Of a DNA stretch of 64,000 nt, positions 51,261 to 58,572 are shown piece by piece. How positions within the stretch are numbered: position 1 is the stretch's first letter; the number at the start of each line of letters is the position of its first letter. Source of the DNA: Bog-159 sp963709155. Its GTDB lineage: Bacteria > Acidobacteriota > Terriglobia > Bryobacterales > Bryobacteraceae. Made by a program: the position numbers and the translations under genes. The notes beneath the pieces were generated by a model. That model was given only the letters and a program-made list of their open reading frames with translations. It ran no database searches and was not told the DNA's origin. The stretch lies in contig CAVPVD010000010.1 of NCBI GenBank assembly GCA_963709155.1, positions 744,001 through 808,000 of the forward strand. The letters run 5' to 3'.

Positions 51261-52895
51261 TTACCGCGGGTACTTAGCGTCAAAGCGAACCCCAGGGAGC
51301 GGATGCAGAATTCGCGGCGTAGGCAGAAAACGATCCACGATCGGACCGAAGCGCTCCCACGAATGGCGATCCCGTTGGCTGCGACGCCGTAGCCCCGCCA
51401 GCCACATACGAGCCACCTCCCGTTGGAACGTCCGTAGCGCTCCGAAATTGCCCGGTACCGCGTGATAGTTGAAGTATCCTTGCACCACCGACCGCAGCCA
51501 ATTCCCGTTCTCGACCACCCGCTTGTGCCAGCGCTTGCCGAGCTCCTGCTTGACTGCTTGCAGCTTGCTCCGCAACCGCTTCTTCGCGGTCTGCCGTCGA
51601 ATCGTGAACCAGTTGCCCTTCGCGGTCTTCCCGCAACTATGCGTGAAGCCTAGAAAATCGAAGGTCTCAGGTTTGCCTTCTCCTCGCCGCTTCCGGGCTT
51701 TTTCCGCAAAACGCCCGAACTCGATCAGTCTCGTCTTCTCCGCGTGTAATTCCAGTCCGAACTTCTGCATCCGCTCCCGCAACTGCTCCAGGAAAGCTTC
51801 CGCTTCCTTCCGGTCCTCGAACCCCAGCACCGCGTCATCGGCGAAGCGGACGATTATCACTTCCCCTCGCGCCGTTTTCCGCCGCCACTGGTTCACCCAG
51901 AGATCGAATACATAATGCAGGTAGATGTTGGCCAGCAATGGCGAGACTACTGCCCCTTGCGGTGTACCTACCGTCGTCTCCGACCATGCCCCTTCTTCCG
52001 ACACGCCCGCCTTCAACCATTTCTGGATCAGGCGAATGATGCGCCGGTCCGCGATCCGGTGCTCGATAAACTTCACCAGCCATTCGTGCGAAACGTTATC
52101 GAAAAATCCACGAACGTCCAGATCCAGCACCCAGTTCACTCGCCTCCGCTTTAACCCTATCCAAAGCGCGTCCAATGCGTCATGCGGGTTGCGCCCTGGC
52201 CGGAATCCATAGGAAAATCCCAGAAAGCCCTCCTCATAGATCTGATTGAGAACCGTCACCACGGCCTGTTGAACAACCTTGTCCTCCAGCGCGGCGATCC
52301 CTAACGGCCGTTGCCGGCCATCGGCTTTGGGTATGTATGTTCTCCTCGACGGTTGGGCGCGGTACGCGCCCCGATGGACTCGGTCGTGGAGATCTTTAAG
52401 CCGACCTTCCACTCCCTCTCCATACTGCTCCCACGTCACTCCGTCCACTCCCGGCGCGGCCTTCCTCTTCATCGAGTAATAGCTGTCCCGAAGTAAATCC
52501 GTCGTTACGTGATGCAACAGTGCGGTGAACTTCTGCTTCTTATCCCTGCGGGCTGCTTCCCGCACACCTCCGAGTCCCTGGGACACGTGTTCCCGTCCCT
52601 GCGTCCGGCACGTGTGAGCCTCTTCGATGTTCCCCTTGGTCGAACAGCTTCCCTCCACCCCCTCCGCCAGGGATTGCTCCCCATTGTTCGGGCGCTTCGT
52701 AGGTACTACCTGTTCGTCCGACTCCCCACCGGCGTTCATGCTGGTCGTATAGCTTGTCGCCTTCTCCAGCCGGTCCGGCGTGCTGCTGCCGGACACCGAC
52801 GGGGTCTCCCGGTTCTCGCGCATGGAATTTCCAGGCATGCCTGGGGTCTCTGACTGCGCAGGGTTCATGGACGGCTCGCGTTTGTCGTCATCCAT
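51261..52895 (-). CDS. ltrA: Group II intron reverse transcriptase/maturase
   Basis: The reverse transcriptase core has 'APGVDGVTWEQYGEGVEGRL', 'YIPKADGRQRPLGIAALEDK', 'GFSYGFRPGRNPHDALDAL', 'LDLDVRGFFDNVSHEWLV', 'GTPQGAVVSPLLANIYLHYV' and the catalytic 'IIVRFADDAVLGF' (FADD instead of the common YADD). A maturase X domain follows, ending 'PTPRILHPLPGVRFDAKYPR'. The enzyme aids splicing and copies the intron into DNA. The ATG at 52895 gives 544 residues, but only about 207 nt then remain for domains I-III. The first 110 or so residues probably overlap ribozyme sequence, and the true start may be further in. A GTG at 52931 is another option. Confidence 0.88.
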   Translation of the reverse strand: MDDDKREPSMNPAQSETPGMPGNSMRENRETPSVSGSSTPDRLEKATSYTTSMNAGGESDEQVVPTKRPNNGEQSLAEGVEGSCSTKGNIEEAHTCRTQGREHVSQGLGGVREAARRDKKQKFTALLHHVTTDLLRDSYYSMKRKAAPGVDGVTWEQYGEGVEGRLKDLHDRVHRGAYRAQPSRRTYIPKADGRQRPLGIAALEDKVVQQAVVTVLNQIYEEGFLGFSYGFRPGRNPHDALDALWIGLKRRRVNWVLDLDVRGFFDNVSHEWLVKFIEHRIADRRIIRLIQKWLKAGVSEEGAWSETTVGTPQGAVVSPLLANIYLHYVFDLWVNQWRRKTARGEVIIVRFADDAVLGFEDRKEAEAFLEQLRERMQKFGLELHAEKTRLIEFGRFAEKARKRRGEGKPETFDFLGFTHSCGKTAKGNWFTIRRQTAKKRLRSKLQAVKQELGKRWHKRVVENGNWLRSVVQGYFNYHAVPGNFGALRTFQREVARMWLAGLRRRSQRDRHSWERFGPIVDRFLPTPRILHPLPGVRFDAKYPR

Positions 52896-53219
52896 GATGT
52901 GGCCTTCCGCTTCGCCGAACGGCGTCGGCACCCCGTACGCGATTGATTTCGCAGCTCAATACCCTGCCTGCCTGTGCCCCTGTCAACGCTTCACGCGCCG
53001 CCTTACGGCGACCCGCGCATAACTCGGGGTCAGGATGGTTCGCTACTCCTTTCCTGTAAGACTCTTTCATTCTCTATTCCATGCCGGTTTATCCCGGCGC
53101 ACTCGGCGTTCATCGGCGGCCGGATCTGTTTTTGTCTCCGGGCCAAACCCGAGGGTGTGACTCGGAGTCACTTACGGCATTGGCTTCGTCGTTGCTCAGC
53201 CACAATGAAAACAAACAAC

Positions 53220-53780
53220 TTATTGGGTTCGTTGGTCACAAAATGCCCGTGCGTACGCGCGCCGGATGCTTCCCGGCAACTGATACCGATCGAATTCCGG
53301 CGCCGCGCACCAAGCCACTTCGCGTACCTCCTCGGAAACCTGAAAGGCCTCCGACGCCGCTTCAAAACGGAAAATCAGGTCGTGGTGCAGGTGGAACGGT
53401 TCGTCGCGCCGCGGCGGGATGCCATGCACGTCCACGCCTACCAGCCGCGGCGCGGAATCCGCGTACAGGATGGCTCCCGTCTCTTCCACCACCTCGCGGC
53501 GGCCCGCATCGCCAATCAGCGGATCGTCCGGTTCGACGTGTCCTCCCGGCAGCAGCCAGCGCTGCAGACGCCGGTGCAGCACCAGCAGGATACGGTCCCG
53601 CCGCGGGCTGAGCACCAGGCCCGTACAGGTGATGTGGCCCGGGCTGAATTGCCGCCGCGAAAACGGCTCGGGCGTGGCGGCCAGCAGCGCCAGCACGAGT
53701 TCTCGGCTCTTGGCGGCTTCGCCGTCGTCCGCCGGGTCGAAGCTCTTCACCAGGCTCGCCACCCTACCGGGTTCGATCAT
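53220..53780 (-). CDS. Nudix hydrolase
   Basis: The 186-residue protein contains a Nudix box-like segment, 'GGHVEPDDPLIGDAGRREVV' followed by EETGA, with 'ITCTGLVLSPRRDRILLVLH' before it and 'HHDLIFRFEA' after, as in MutT-type enzymes that hydrolyse nucleoside diphosphate derivatives. The spacing before REVVEE is one residue longer than the strict consensus and the first acidic residue is Asp. The ATG at 53780 overlaps the acyltransferase stop (ATGA), so both are cotranscribed. Its end is only about 117 bp from the group II intron. Substrate unknown. Confidence 0.88.
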   Translation of the reverse strand: MIEPGRVASLVKSFDPADDGEAAKSRELVLALLAATPEPFSRRQFSPGHITCTGLVLSPRRDRILLVLHRRLQRWLLPGGHVEPDDPLIGDAGRREVVEETGAILYADSAPRLVGVDVHGIPPRRDEPFHLHHDLIFRFEAASEAFQVSEEVREVAWCAAPEFDRYQLPGSIRRAYARAFCDQRTQ

Positions 53781-54679
53781 GCTTCGATTATAGGTGCGGC
53801 CGGCGGGCGCGTCTTCCAGCGCCGGTGAATCCAGAGCCATTGATCCGGATATTCGCGGATTACGGCTTCCAGTTGCCGGTGCAATGTTCGGGTATCGGCC
53901 ACCGCATCGCCCGTGATCTCGACCGGCGGATAGAACCGCAGCACGTATCTTCGCTCCTTCTCGATCCAAAGGGCGAAGCCGGGGATCACCGCGGCCCCGC
54001 TGTGCGCCGCCAGTTTCGCGAAGCCCGTTCCGGCACAGGCCGGTACGCCGAAGAAATCCACGAATGCGCCTTCTTCAAGCGATGCATTCTGGTCCACCAG
54101 GATGCCCACGGCCTCATTCTCGCCGAGCGCCTTCAGGATGCCGCGCGCATACTCTTTCTTGCCGATCAAGCGGTTGCCCGAGAGAGTCCGCAGGCGCTCC
54201 ACCAGCGCATTGATATTGGCATTGTCGAGGGGCCGGATCACGACGTACATGGGGGCGGCCATCCAGGCATGCGCGAAGGCGCTCAACTCCCAATTGCCCA
54301 GGTGCGCGGTCGCAAACAGCACGCCGCGGCCGCGCTGGCGGGCTTGTTCGAAATGCTCGAAGCCTTCGTAGCGGATCCAGTCGCCGATGTTTCCGCGATC
54401 GATCCGCGGAAATCGTGCGAAGGTCACCAACAGGCGGGCGATGGAACGAAATACCCCATCCGCGATGCGCCGATGCGCCGCGCGGTCCAGATCCGGCAGA
54501 GCCATCGCCAGGTTGCGCATGGCCACTCTCCGCAGCCGCGGCAGCGCCCTATCGAGCAGCCCCGCGTATCCGTGCGCCAGCCAGTTGGCCATCGGCAGCG
54601 GGGTCCATGCCAGTGAATTGACCACGGCCAGTGCCATCCAGTATTCGAGCGTGTCGCGCAAAGCCGACCGGTGCCGCAT
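53777..54679 (-). CDS. LpxL/HtrB-family lysophospholipid/lipid A acyltransferase
   Basis: The 300-residue membrane-associated acyltransferase has the catalytic H-x4-E motif in 'VLFATAHLGNWELSAFAHAW', 'MYVVIRPLDNANINALVE', 'VGILVDQNASLEEGAFVDFF' and the late 'QWLWIHRRWKTRP'. An N-terminal hydrophobic segment (about residues 12-35) should anchor it. It would add a late acyl chain to a lipid A precursor or a related lipid. The ATG at 54679 is the first start; 18 bases of spacer precede the Gly/Cys-rich gap carrying repeat A. Confidence 0.88.
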   Translation of the reverse strand: MRHRSALRDTLEYWMALAVVNSLAWTPLPMANWLAHGYAGLLDRALPRLRRVAMRNLAMALPDLDRAAHRRIADGVFRSIARLLVTFARFPRIDRGNIGDWIRYEGFEHFEQARQRGRGVLFATAHLGNWELSAFAHAWMAAPMYVVIRPLDNANINALVERLRTLSGNRLIGKKEYARGILKALGENEAVGILVDQNASLEEGAFVDFFGVPACAGTGFAKLAAHSGAAVIPGFALWIEKERRYVLRFYPPVEITGDAVADTRTLHRQLEAVIREYPDQWLWIHRRWKTRPPAAPIIEA

Positions 54680-54712
54680 GAACCGTCATTGTAGCGAGTG
54701 CCCACCCCGCCC

Positions 54713-54755
54713 GTGGCGCACGCTTCAGGGTGCCGGCGGGACTTTTAAGTCCCGC
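54713..54755 (+). repeat. Interspersed repeat A, copy 2
   Basis: 43 bp, differing from the copy at 33297-33339 at only two positions in the first palindrome and its spacer (CAGGGTGCCGG here, CAGCGTGTCGG there). The second palindrome (GGGACTTTTAAGTCCC) is identical. It lies between the divergent acyltransferase and FAH-family genes. Confidence 0.75.
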
Positions 54756-54775
54756 GCAGGTATTAACATGGCTGC

Positions 54776-55504
54776 ATGACCCAATACGTTCGATACCAGT
54801 GGGAATCCACTACCGCTTATGGCATTCTCGATGGCCCAGCCGTCCGCGAGATCCGCGGAGATCTCTTCGGCCCGCGCGCGGAAACCGGCATCACCCATCC
54901 GCTCGCCGCGGTGAAGCTGCTATTTCCGTGCCGGCCTTCCAAGATTCTCGCCGTCGGCCGCAACTACAAGAGCCACTTGGGAGACCGGCAGGCGCCCACG
55001 CGTCCCGAGATGTTCTACAAGCCGGTGAGCGCCCTGCAGAATCCGGGCGATCCGATCGTCATCCCGCCGGAAGCCGCCAATGTGCATTTTGAAGGCGAAC
55101 TGGTCATCGTCGTCGGCCCCGGCGCGTCCATCTTCGGGGTCACCTGCGGCAACGACGTCAGCGAGCGCGATTGGCAGAATGGGCCGCAGAAGGATCTGCA
55201 ATGGTGGCGCGCGAAAGGCGCCGACACCTTCGCCCCCCTGGGCCCGGCGATCTCGACGGACCTGGATTACGGCAACCTGATGCTCGAAACGCGCCTCAAT
55301 GGCGGAACGGTGCAGAAGCAGTCCACGGCGGATCTGACTTTCGATTGTGCGGCGATCGTAAGCTGGGTCAGCCGTTGGGTGACGCTGGTTCCAGGCGACG
55401 TCATCTATACCGGCACGCCAGGCAGCACCCGTGCCATGCGTCCCGGTGACGTGCTGGAAGTGGAGATCGAGGGCATCGGCATCCTGCGCAACCCGGTCGA
55501 ATAG
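54776..55504 (+). CDS. Fumarylacetoacetate hydrolase-family protein
   Basis: The 242-residue protein has the FAH fold signatures: 'KILAVGRNYKSHLGD', the metal-binding pair in 'ANVHFEGELVIVVG' (E-x-E), 'CGNDVSERDWQN', 'FAPLGPAISTDLDYGNL' and 'VPGDVIYTGTPGSTRAMRPG'. Relatives hydrolyse C-C bonds of acylpyruvates or act as oxaloacetate decarboxylases/tautomerases. There is no pathway context here, so the substrate is unknown. The ATG at 54776 lies 20 bp after repeat A; the next gene follows after 38 bp on the same strand. Confidence 0.93.
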   Translation: MTQYVRYQWESTTAYGILDGPAVREIRGDLFGPRAETGITHPLAAVKLLFPCRPSKILAVGRNYKSHLGDRQAPTRPEMFYKPVSALQNPGDPIVIPPEAANVHFEGELVIVVGPGASIFGVTCGNDVSERDWQNGPQKDLQWWRAKGADTFAPLGPAISTDLDYGNLMLETRLNGGTVQKQSTADLTFDCAAIVSWVSRWVTLVPGDVIYTGTPGSTRAMRPGDVLEVEIEGIGILRNPVE

Positions 55505-55542
55505 AGCCCGGGCGAGGCGCTTCGCTACAATGAAGCTTCCGC

Positions 55543-56181
55543 ATGCAGAAACGCAGCCTGTTCCTCACATTTGAAGGCATGGACGGTTCGGGGAAAACCA
55601 CCCAGATGCGCTTGCTCGCCGAACGCTTGCGCGCGCGCGGCCGCGAGGTGCTCGAGACCGCCGAACCCGGCGGCACGCGCATCGGCATCGAGATCCGCCG
55701 CATCCTGCTCGACGCCGCCAATCAGGAACTGGCTCCCACCGCTGAAATGCTTCTGTATTTCGCCTGCCGGGCGCAAAACGTGGACGAGTGGATCGTGCCC
55801 GCGCTGGCCGCTGGCAAGGTGGTGCTGTCGGACCGGTTCACGGATTCCACGCTGGTCTATCAGGGCTGCGGACGCGGCTTGGGCGCGGAAACCGTATTGG
55901 CGCTCGACCGTATCGCGTGCCGCGGGCTGGCGCCGGATCTGACCCTGCTCATCGATATCGACGCTGAAACCAGCCTGGCGCGCGCGCATGCGCGCAATGC
56001 CTCCGACCCGCACAACGAGACGCGCATGGACGAGCAAGCGCTCGAATTCCATCGCCAGGTGTATGCGGCATATCACGCGCTGGCGGCGCGCCACGCGGAG
56101 CGTTTCCGCATCGTCGACGGCCGCGCCGGAGTGGGGCCGATGGCCGACGAAATCTGGAAAGCTGTCGAGCCGTATGTTTGA
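55543..56181 (+). CDS. tmk: Thymidylate kinase
   Basis: The 212-residue enzyme phosphorylates dTMP to dTDP with ATP. It has the P-loop 'FLTFEGMDGSGKTTQMRLLA', the TMP-binding 'TAEPGGTRIGIEIRRILLD', the DRF motif in 'VVLSDRFTDSTLVYQGCGRG' and 'PDLTLLIDIDAETSLARAHA'. Length is normal. The gene overlaps holB by eight bases (ATGTTTGA), a common tmk-holB arrangement that couples nucleotide supply and replication genes. Confidence 0.97.
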   Translation: MQKRSLFLTFEGMDGSGKTTQMRLLAERLRARGREVLETAEPGGTRIGIEIRRILLDAANQELAPTAEMLLYFACRAQNVDEWIVPALAAGKVVLSDRFTDSTLVYQGCGRGLGAETVLALDRIACRGLAPDLTLLIDIDAETSLARAHARNASDPHNETRMDEQALEFHRQVYAAYHALAARHAERFRIVDGRAGVGPMADEIWKAVEPYV

Positions 56182-57217
56182 GCGCTTCTGGGGCAACCCA
56201 CACGTCGGCGCGGCGCTCGAACAGATGATCGCGCGCGACCGCCTGGCCCAGACACTGCTTTTCGCCGGCCCGGAAGGCGTGGGTAAGGCCACCATGGCGC
56301 GCCGCCTGGCCACGCGGCTGTTGGGCCATGCGGAGCAGATCGAGCGCGACGACCTCAGCCTGCCGGAGAACCTGGAAATCGTGGCGTCGCGCGAGCGCTG
56401 GCCGGCCGACAAGCGCAATCAGGATCCGCTGCTGTTCGCCTCCTACGCGGATTTCGTGACGTTTCCGCCGGACGGGCCGCTGCGCCAGATCTCCATCGAC
56501 CAGACCCGGCTGCTGCGCGAGTGGGCCAAACTGGCGCCCAATCATGGCAGCCGCCGCGTTTTCCTGATCGATCATGTGGATCGCGCCGGAGAACATGCCG
56601 CCAACGCGCTGCTGAAGACGCTGGAAGAGCCCTCGCCGTACCTGGTGCTAATCATGACGGCGGAGAATGCCTACGATCTGCTGCCCACCATCCGGTCGCG
56701 CGCGGTGCCGTTTCAGTTCGTGCCGCTGTCGGCCGAAGAAACGCTCGATTTCGTGCGCGCGCGCGGGATGGACCATGCCGAGCGCCGCGCGGCGCTCAGC
56801 GGCGGCAGCCCCGGCCTGGCCGTTTCTCTCGATCTGGGAGCCTACGAGAAGCGCCGCGAGGCCATGTTCACGCTGCTGCGCGTGGCCGCCGGCGTCACGC
56901 CGTTTGACGCTTGGGTGCCCTATTCCGAAGCCATCGGCCGCACCAGGAGCGACAAGCTGGAACTACACCTGAAGGTGCTCTACGATTTGCTTCGTGACGT
57001 CCTCGTGTTGCGCGAATCGAGCGGCGCGCTACGCAACCCGGACCTGCGCGCGGACTTGGAGCCGGTGGCCCGCAGGGTGTCTTTCGCCTGGATCCGCGAA
57101 GCGGTGAAAAGAGTGGACGATGTGGCCCAATTGATCCGGCGCAATATCCAGAAGTCGATCGCGCTCGATGCGCTGATCGTGGATCTGCGGAAAGCCGCTA
57201 CCGGCTCGCGGACGTAA
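56174..57217 (+). CDS. holB: DNA polymerase III delta-prime subunit
   Basis: The 347-residue clamp-loader subunit begins 'MFERFWGNPHVGAALEQMIA', with 'QTLLFAGPEGVGKATMARRL', 'RRVFLIDHVDRAGEHAANAL' followed by LKTLEEP, and 'LLPTIRSRAVPFQF' (SRC-like SRA). No zinc-binding cysteines are present, as in several bacterial delta-prime proteins. Within the holoenzyme it helps load the sliding clamp. The ATG at 56174 lies inside the tmk end. The gene converges with aroA and overlaps it by 20 bases at the 3-prime ends. Confidence 0.92.
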   Translation: MFERFWGNPHVGAALEQMIARDRLAQTLLFAGPEGVGKATMARRLATRLLGHAEQIERDDLSLPENLEIVASRERWPADKRNQDPLLFASYADFVTFPPDGPLRQISIDQTRLLREWAKLAPNHGSRRVFLIDHVDRAGEHAANALLKTLEEPSPYLVLIMTAENAYDLLPTIRSRAVPFQFVPLSAEETLDFVRARGMDHAERRAALSGGSPGLAVSLDLGAYEKRREAMFTLLRVAAGVTPFDAWVPYSEAIGRTRSDKLELHLKVLYDLLRDVLVLRESSGALRNPDLRADLEPVARRVSFAWIREAVKRVDDVAQLIRRNIQKSIALDALIVDLRKAATGSRT

Positions 57218-58487
57218 GAGCCTCCAGCGTTTCGAAAAACTCGGGGAACGAAACGGAAGCAGCCTCCGCGCCTTGGATCGTGGATTCGCCATCCGCGCAC
57301 AACGCCGCGATAGCGAATGCCATCGCGATGCGATGATCTCCGAACGAGTCCAGTTCGGCGGCGCGGAAGCGCTGGCGGCCGGGAATCGAGAGGCCATCGG
57401 GCAACTCCTCTGCCTCAACGCCCATCCGGCGCAGGTTTTCGACGGTGGTAGAGATGCGGTCGGTCTCCTTGATGCGCAATTCGCCGGCATCCCGAATGGT
57501 TAGGCCCTCATCGCTGGCGGCGCCGAGGATCGCGAGCACCGGGATCTCGTCGATGAGCGCGGCCGTGGTTTCCTTCTCAATCGTTCCACCGCGCACAGCC
57601 GAACCGTTCACCTGCAGTTCGCCGGATAATTCTCCGTTGCGGCCTGCGATTTCCGTAATCCGGATGGCCGCGCCCATGCCCGCGAGAAAATCAAGCAGTG
57701 TGGATCGCGTGGGATTCAGCCCTACCCCGCGGATAGTGAGGCTCGCGCCGGGCAGCAGCAGCGCCGCCACGATAAAGAAAGCCGCTGAGGAAAGGTCGGA
57801 AGGCACCACCAGGTCGCGTCCGCTGAGCTTGGGCCGTCCCGTGAGCGCGATGGTCTTGGCCGCGATGCGCAAGTCCGCGCCGAATTCACGCAGGGCGATT
57901 TCGGTGTGATCGCGCGAACGCACCGGCTCACGAACGGTGGTCTCGCCTTCCGCATATAATCCGGCGAACAGCACGCAGGTCTTCACCTGGGCGCTGGGGA
58001 CGGGCAGCGGATAATCGATGGGCTGCAGGCACGCGCCGTGGATCTCGAGCGGCGGAAAGCGGCCTTCGCGCGCGGATATGGAGGCGCCCATTCTGGAGAG
58101 CGGCTCGATGATACGAGCCATCGGCCGGCGGGAGAGCGATTCGTCGCCGCCGATGCGCGTCACGAACGGTTGCGCCGCCAGGATGCCCGAAAGCATGCGC
58201 ATGGTCGATCCGGAGTTGCCGGCGTCCAGGTCCGCGGCGGGCGCACGCAGGCCGTCCAAACCGCGGCCGCCGATCGTCACTTCGGTTCCGCTCTCTTCCA
58301 CGGACACGCCCAGCGCCCGCATGGCGTTAAGCGTGGAATGGCAGTCGGCGCCCGTCGCATAGTTCTGAATCCGGCTGGGGCCTTCGGCGATGGAAGCGAT
58401 CATGGCATAGCGGTGGGAGATCGATTTATCGCCGGGCAGCGTGATAGACCCGTGTATGGAACGGGCCGGGGAGATTCTCTGTGGCAT
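57198..58487 (-). CDS. aroA: 3-phosphoshikimate 1-carboxyvinyltransferase (EPSP synthase)
   Basis: The 429-residue enzyme of aromatic amino acid synthesis joins phosphoenolpyruvate to shikimate 3-phosphate. It shows 'GSITLPGDKSISHRYAMIAS', 'LDAGNSGSTMRMLSGILA' (the LxAGNSGTxxR PEP site, with Ser for Thr), 'SAQVKTCVLFAGLYAEG', 'DIPVLAILGAAS'-like 'IDEIPVLAILGAA', 'ELRIKETDRISTTVENL' and 'FGDHRIAMAFAIAAL'. The start at ATG 58487 gives the usual length; the frame is open further up but over a different gene. 'DKSISHR' and 'GNSGS' look like the class II pattern. Confidence 0.97.
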   Translation of the reverse strand: MPQRISPARSIHGSITLPGDKSISHRYAMIASIAEGPSRIQNYATGADCHSTLNAMRALGVSVEESGTEVTIGGRGLDGLRAPAADLDAGNSGSTMRMLSGILAAQPFVTRIGGDESLSRRPMARIIEPLSRMGASISAREGRFPPLEIHGACLQPIDYPLPVPSAQVKTCVLFAGLYAEGETTVREPVRSRDHTEIALREFGADLRIAAKTIALTGRPKLSGRDLVVPSDLSSAAFFIVAALLLPGASLTIRGVGLNPTRSTLLDFLAGMGAAIRITEIAGRNGELSGELQVNGSAVRGGTIEKETTAALIDEIPVLAILGAASDEGLTIRDAGELRIKETDRISTTVENLRRMGVEAEELPDGLSIPGRQRFRAAELDSFGDHRIAMAFAIAALCADGESTIQGAEAASVSFPEFFETLEALTSASR

Positions 58488-58572
58488 GCGGAATCCCCAT
58501 TCTAGCGTGGGGCGTCCGGGGTATACTGCTTCCACAGCGAAATGTCTGGAATACTTCCGTCTAAAGCGCCAT

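Larger units (their letters stand above)
51187..53102 (-). mobile_element. Group II intron with its own reverse transcriptase/maturase
   Basis: On the minus strand the element begins at 53102 with GTGCGCCGGG, matching the group II 5-prime consensus GUGYG. It carries a reverse transcriptase gene, has a 34-nt domain V (51227-51260) and a domain VI hairpin (about 51192-51221) with a bulged A at 51194, and ends in AC at 51187, seven bases after that A. These are the expected splice landmarks, so the element appears complete, 1916 bp long. It lies in the gap between the ABC exporter and the Nudix gene, in a tandem-repeat region. No endonuclease (HNH) domain is present. Confidence 0.9.
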
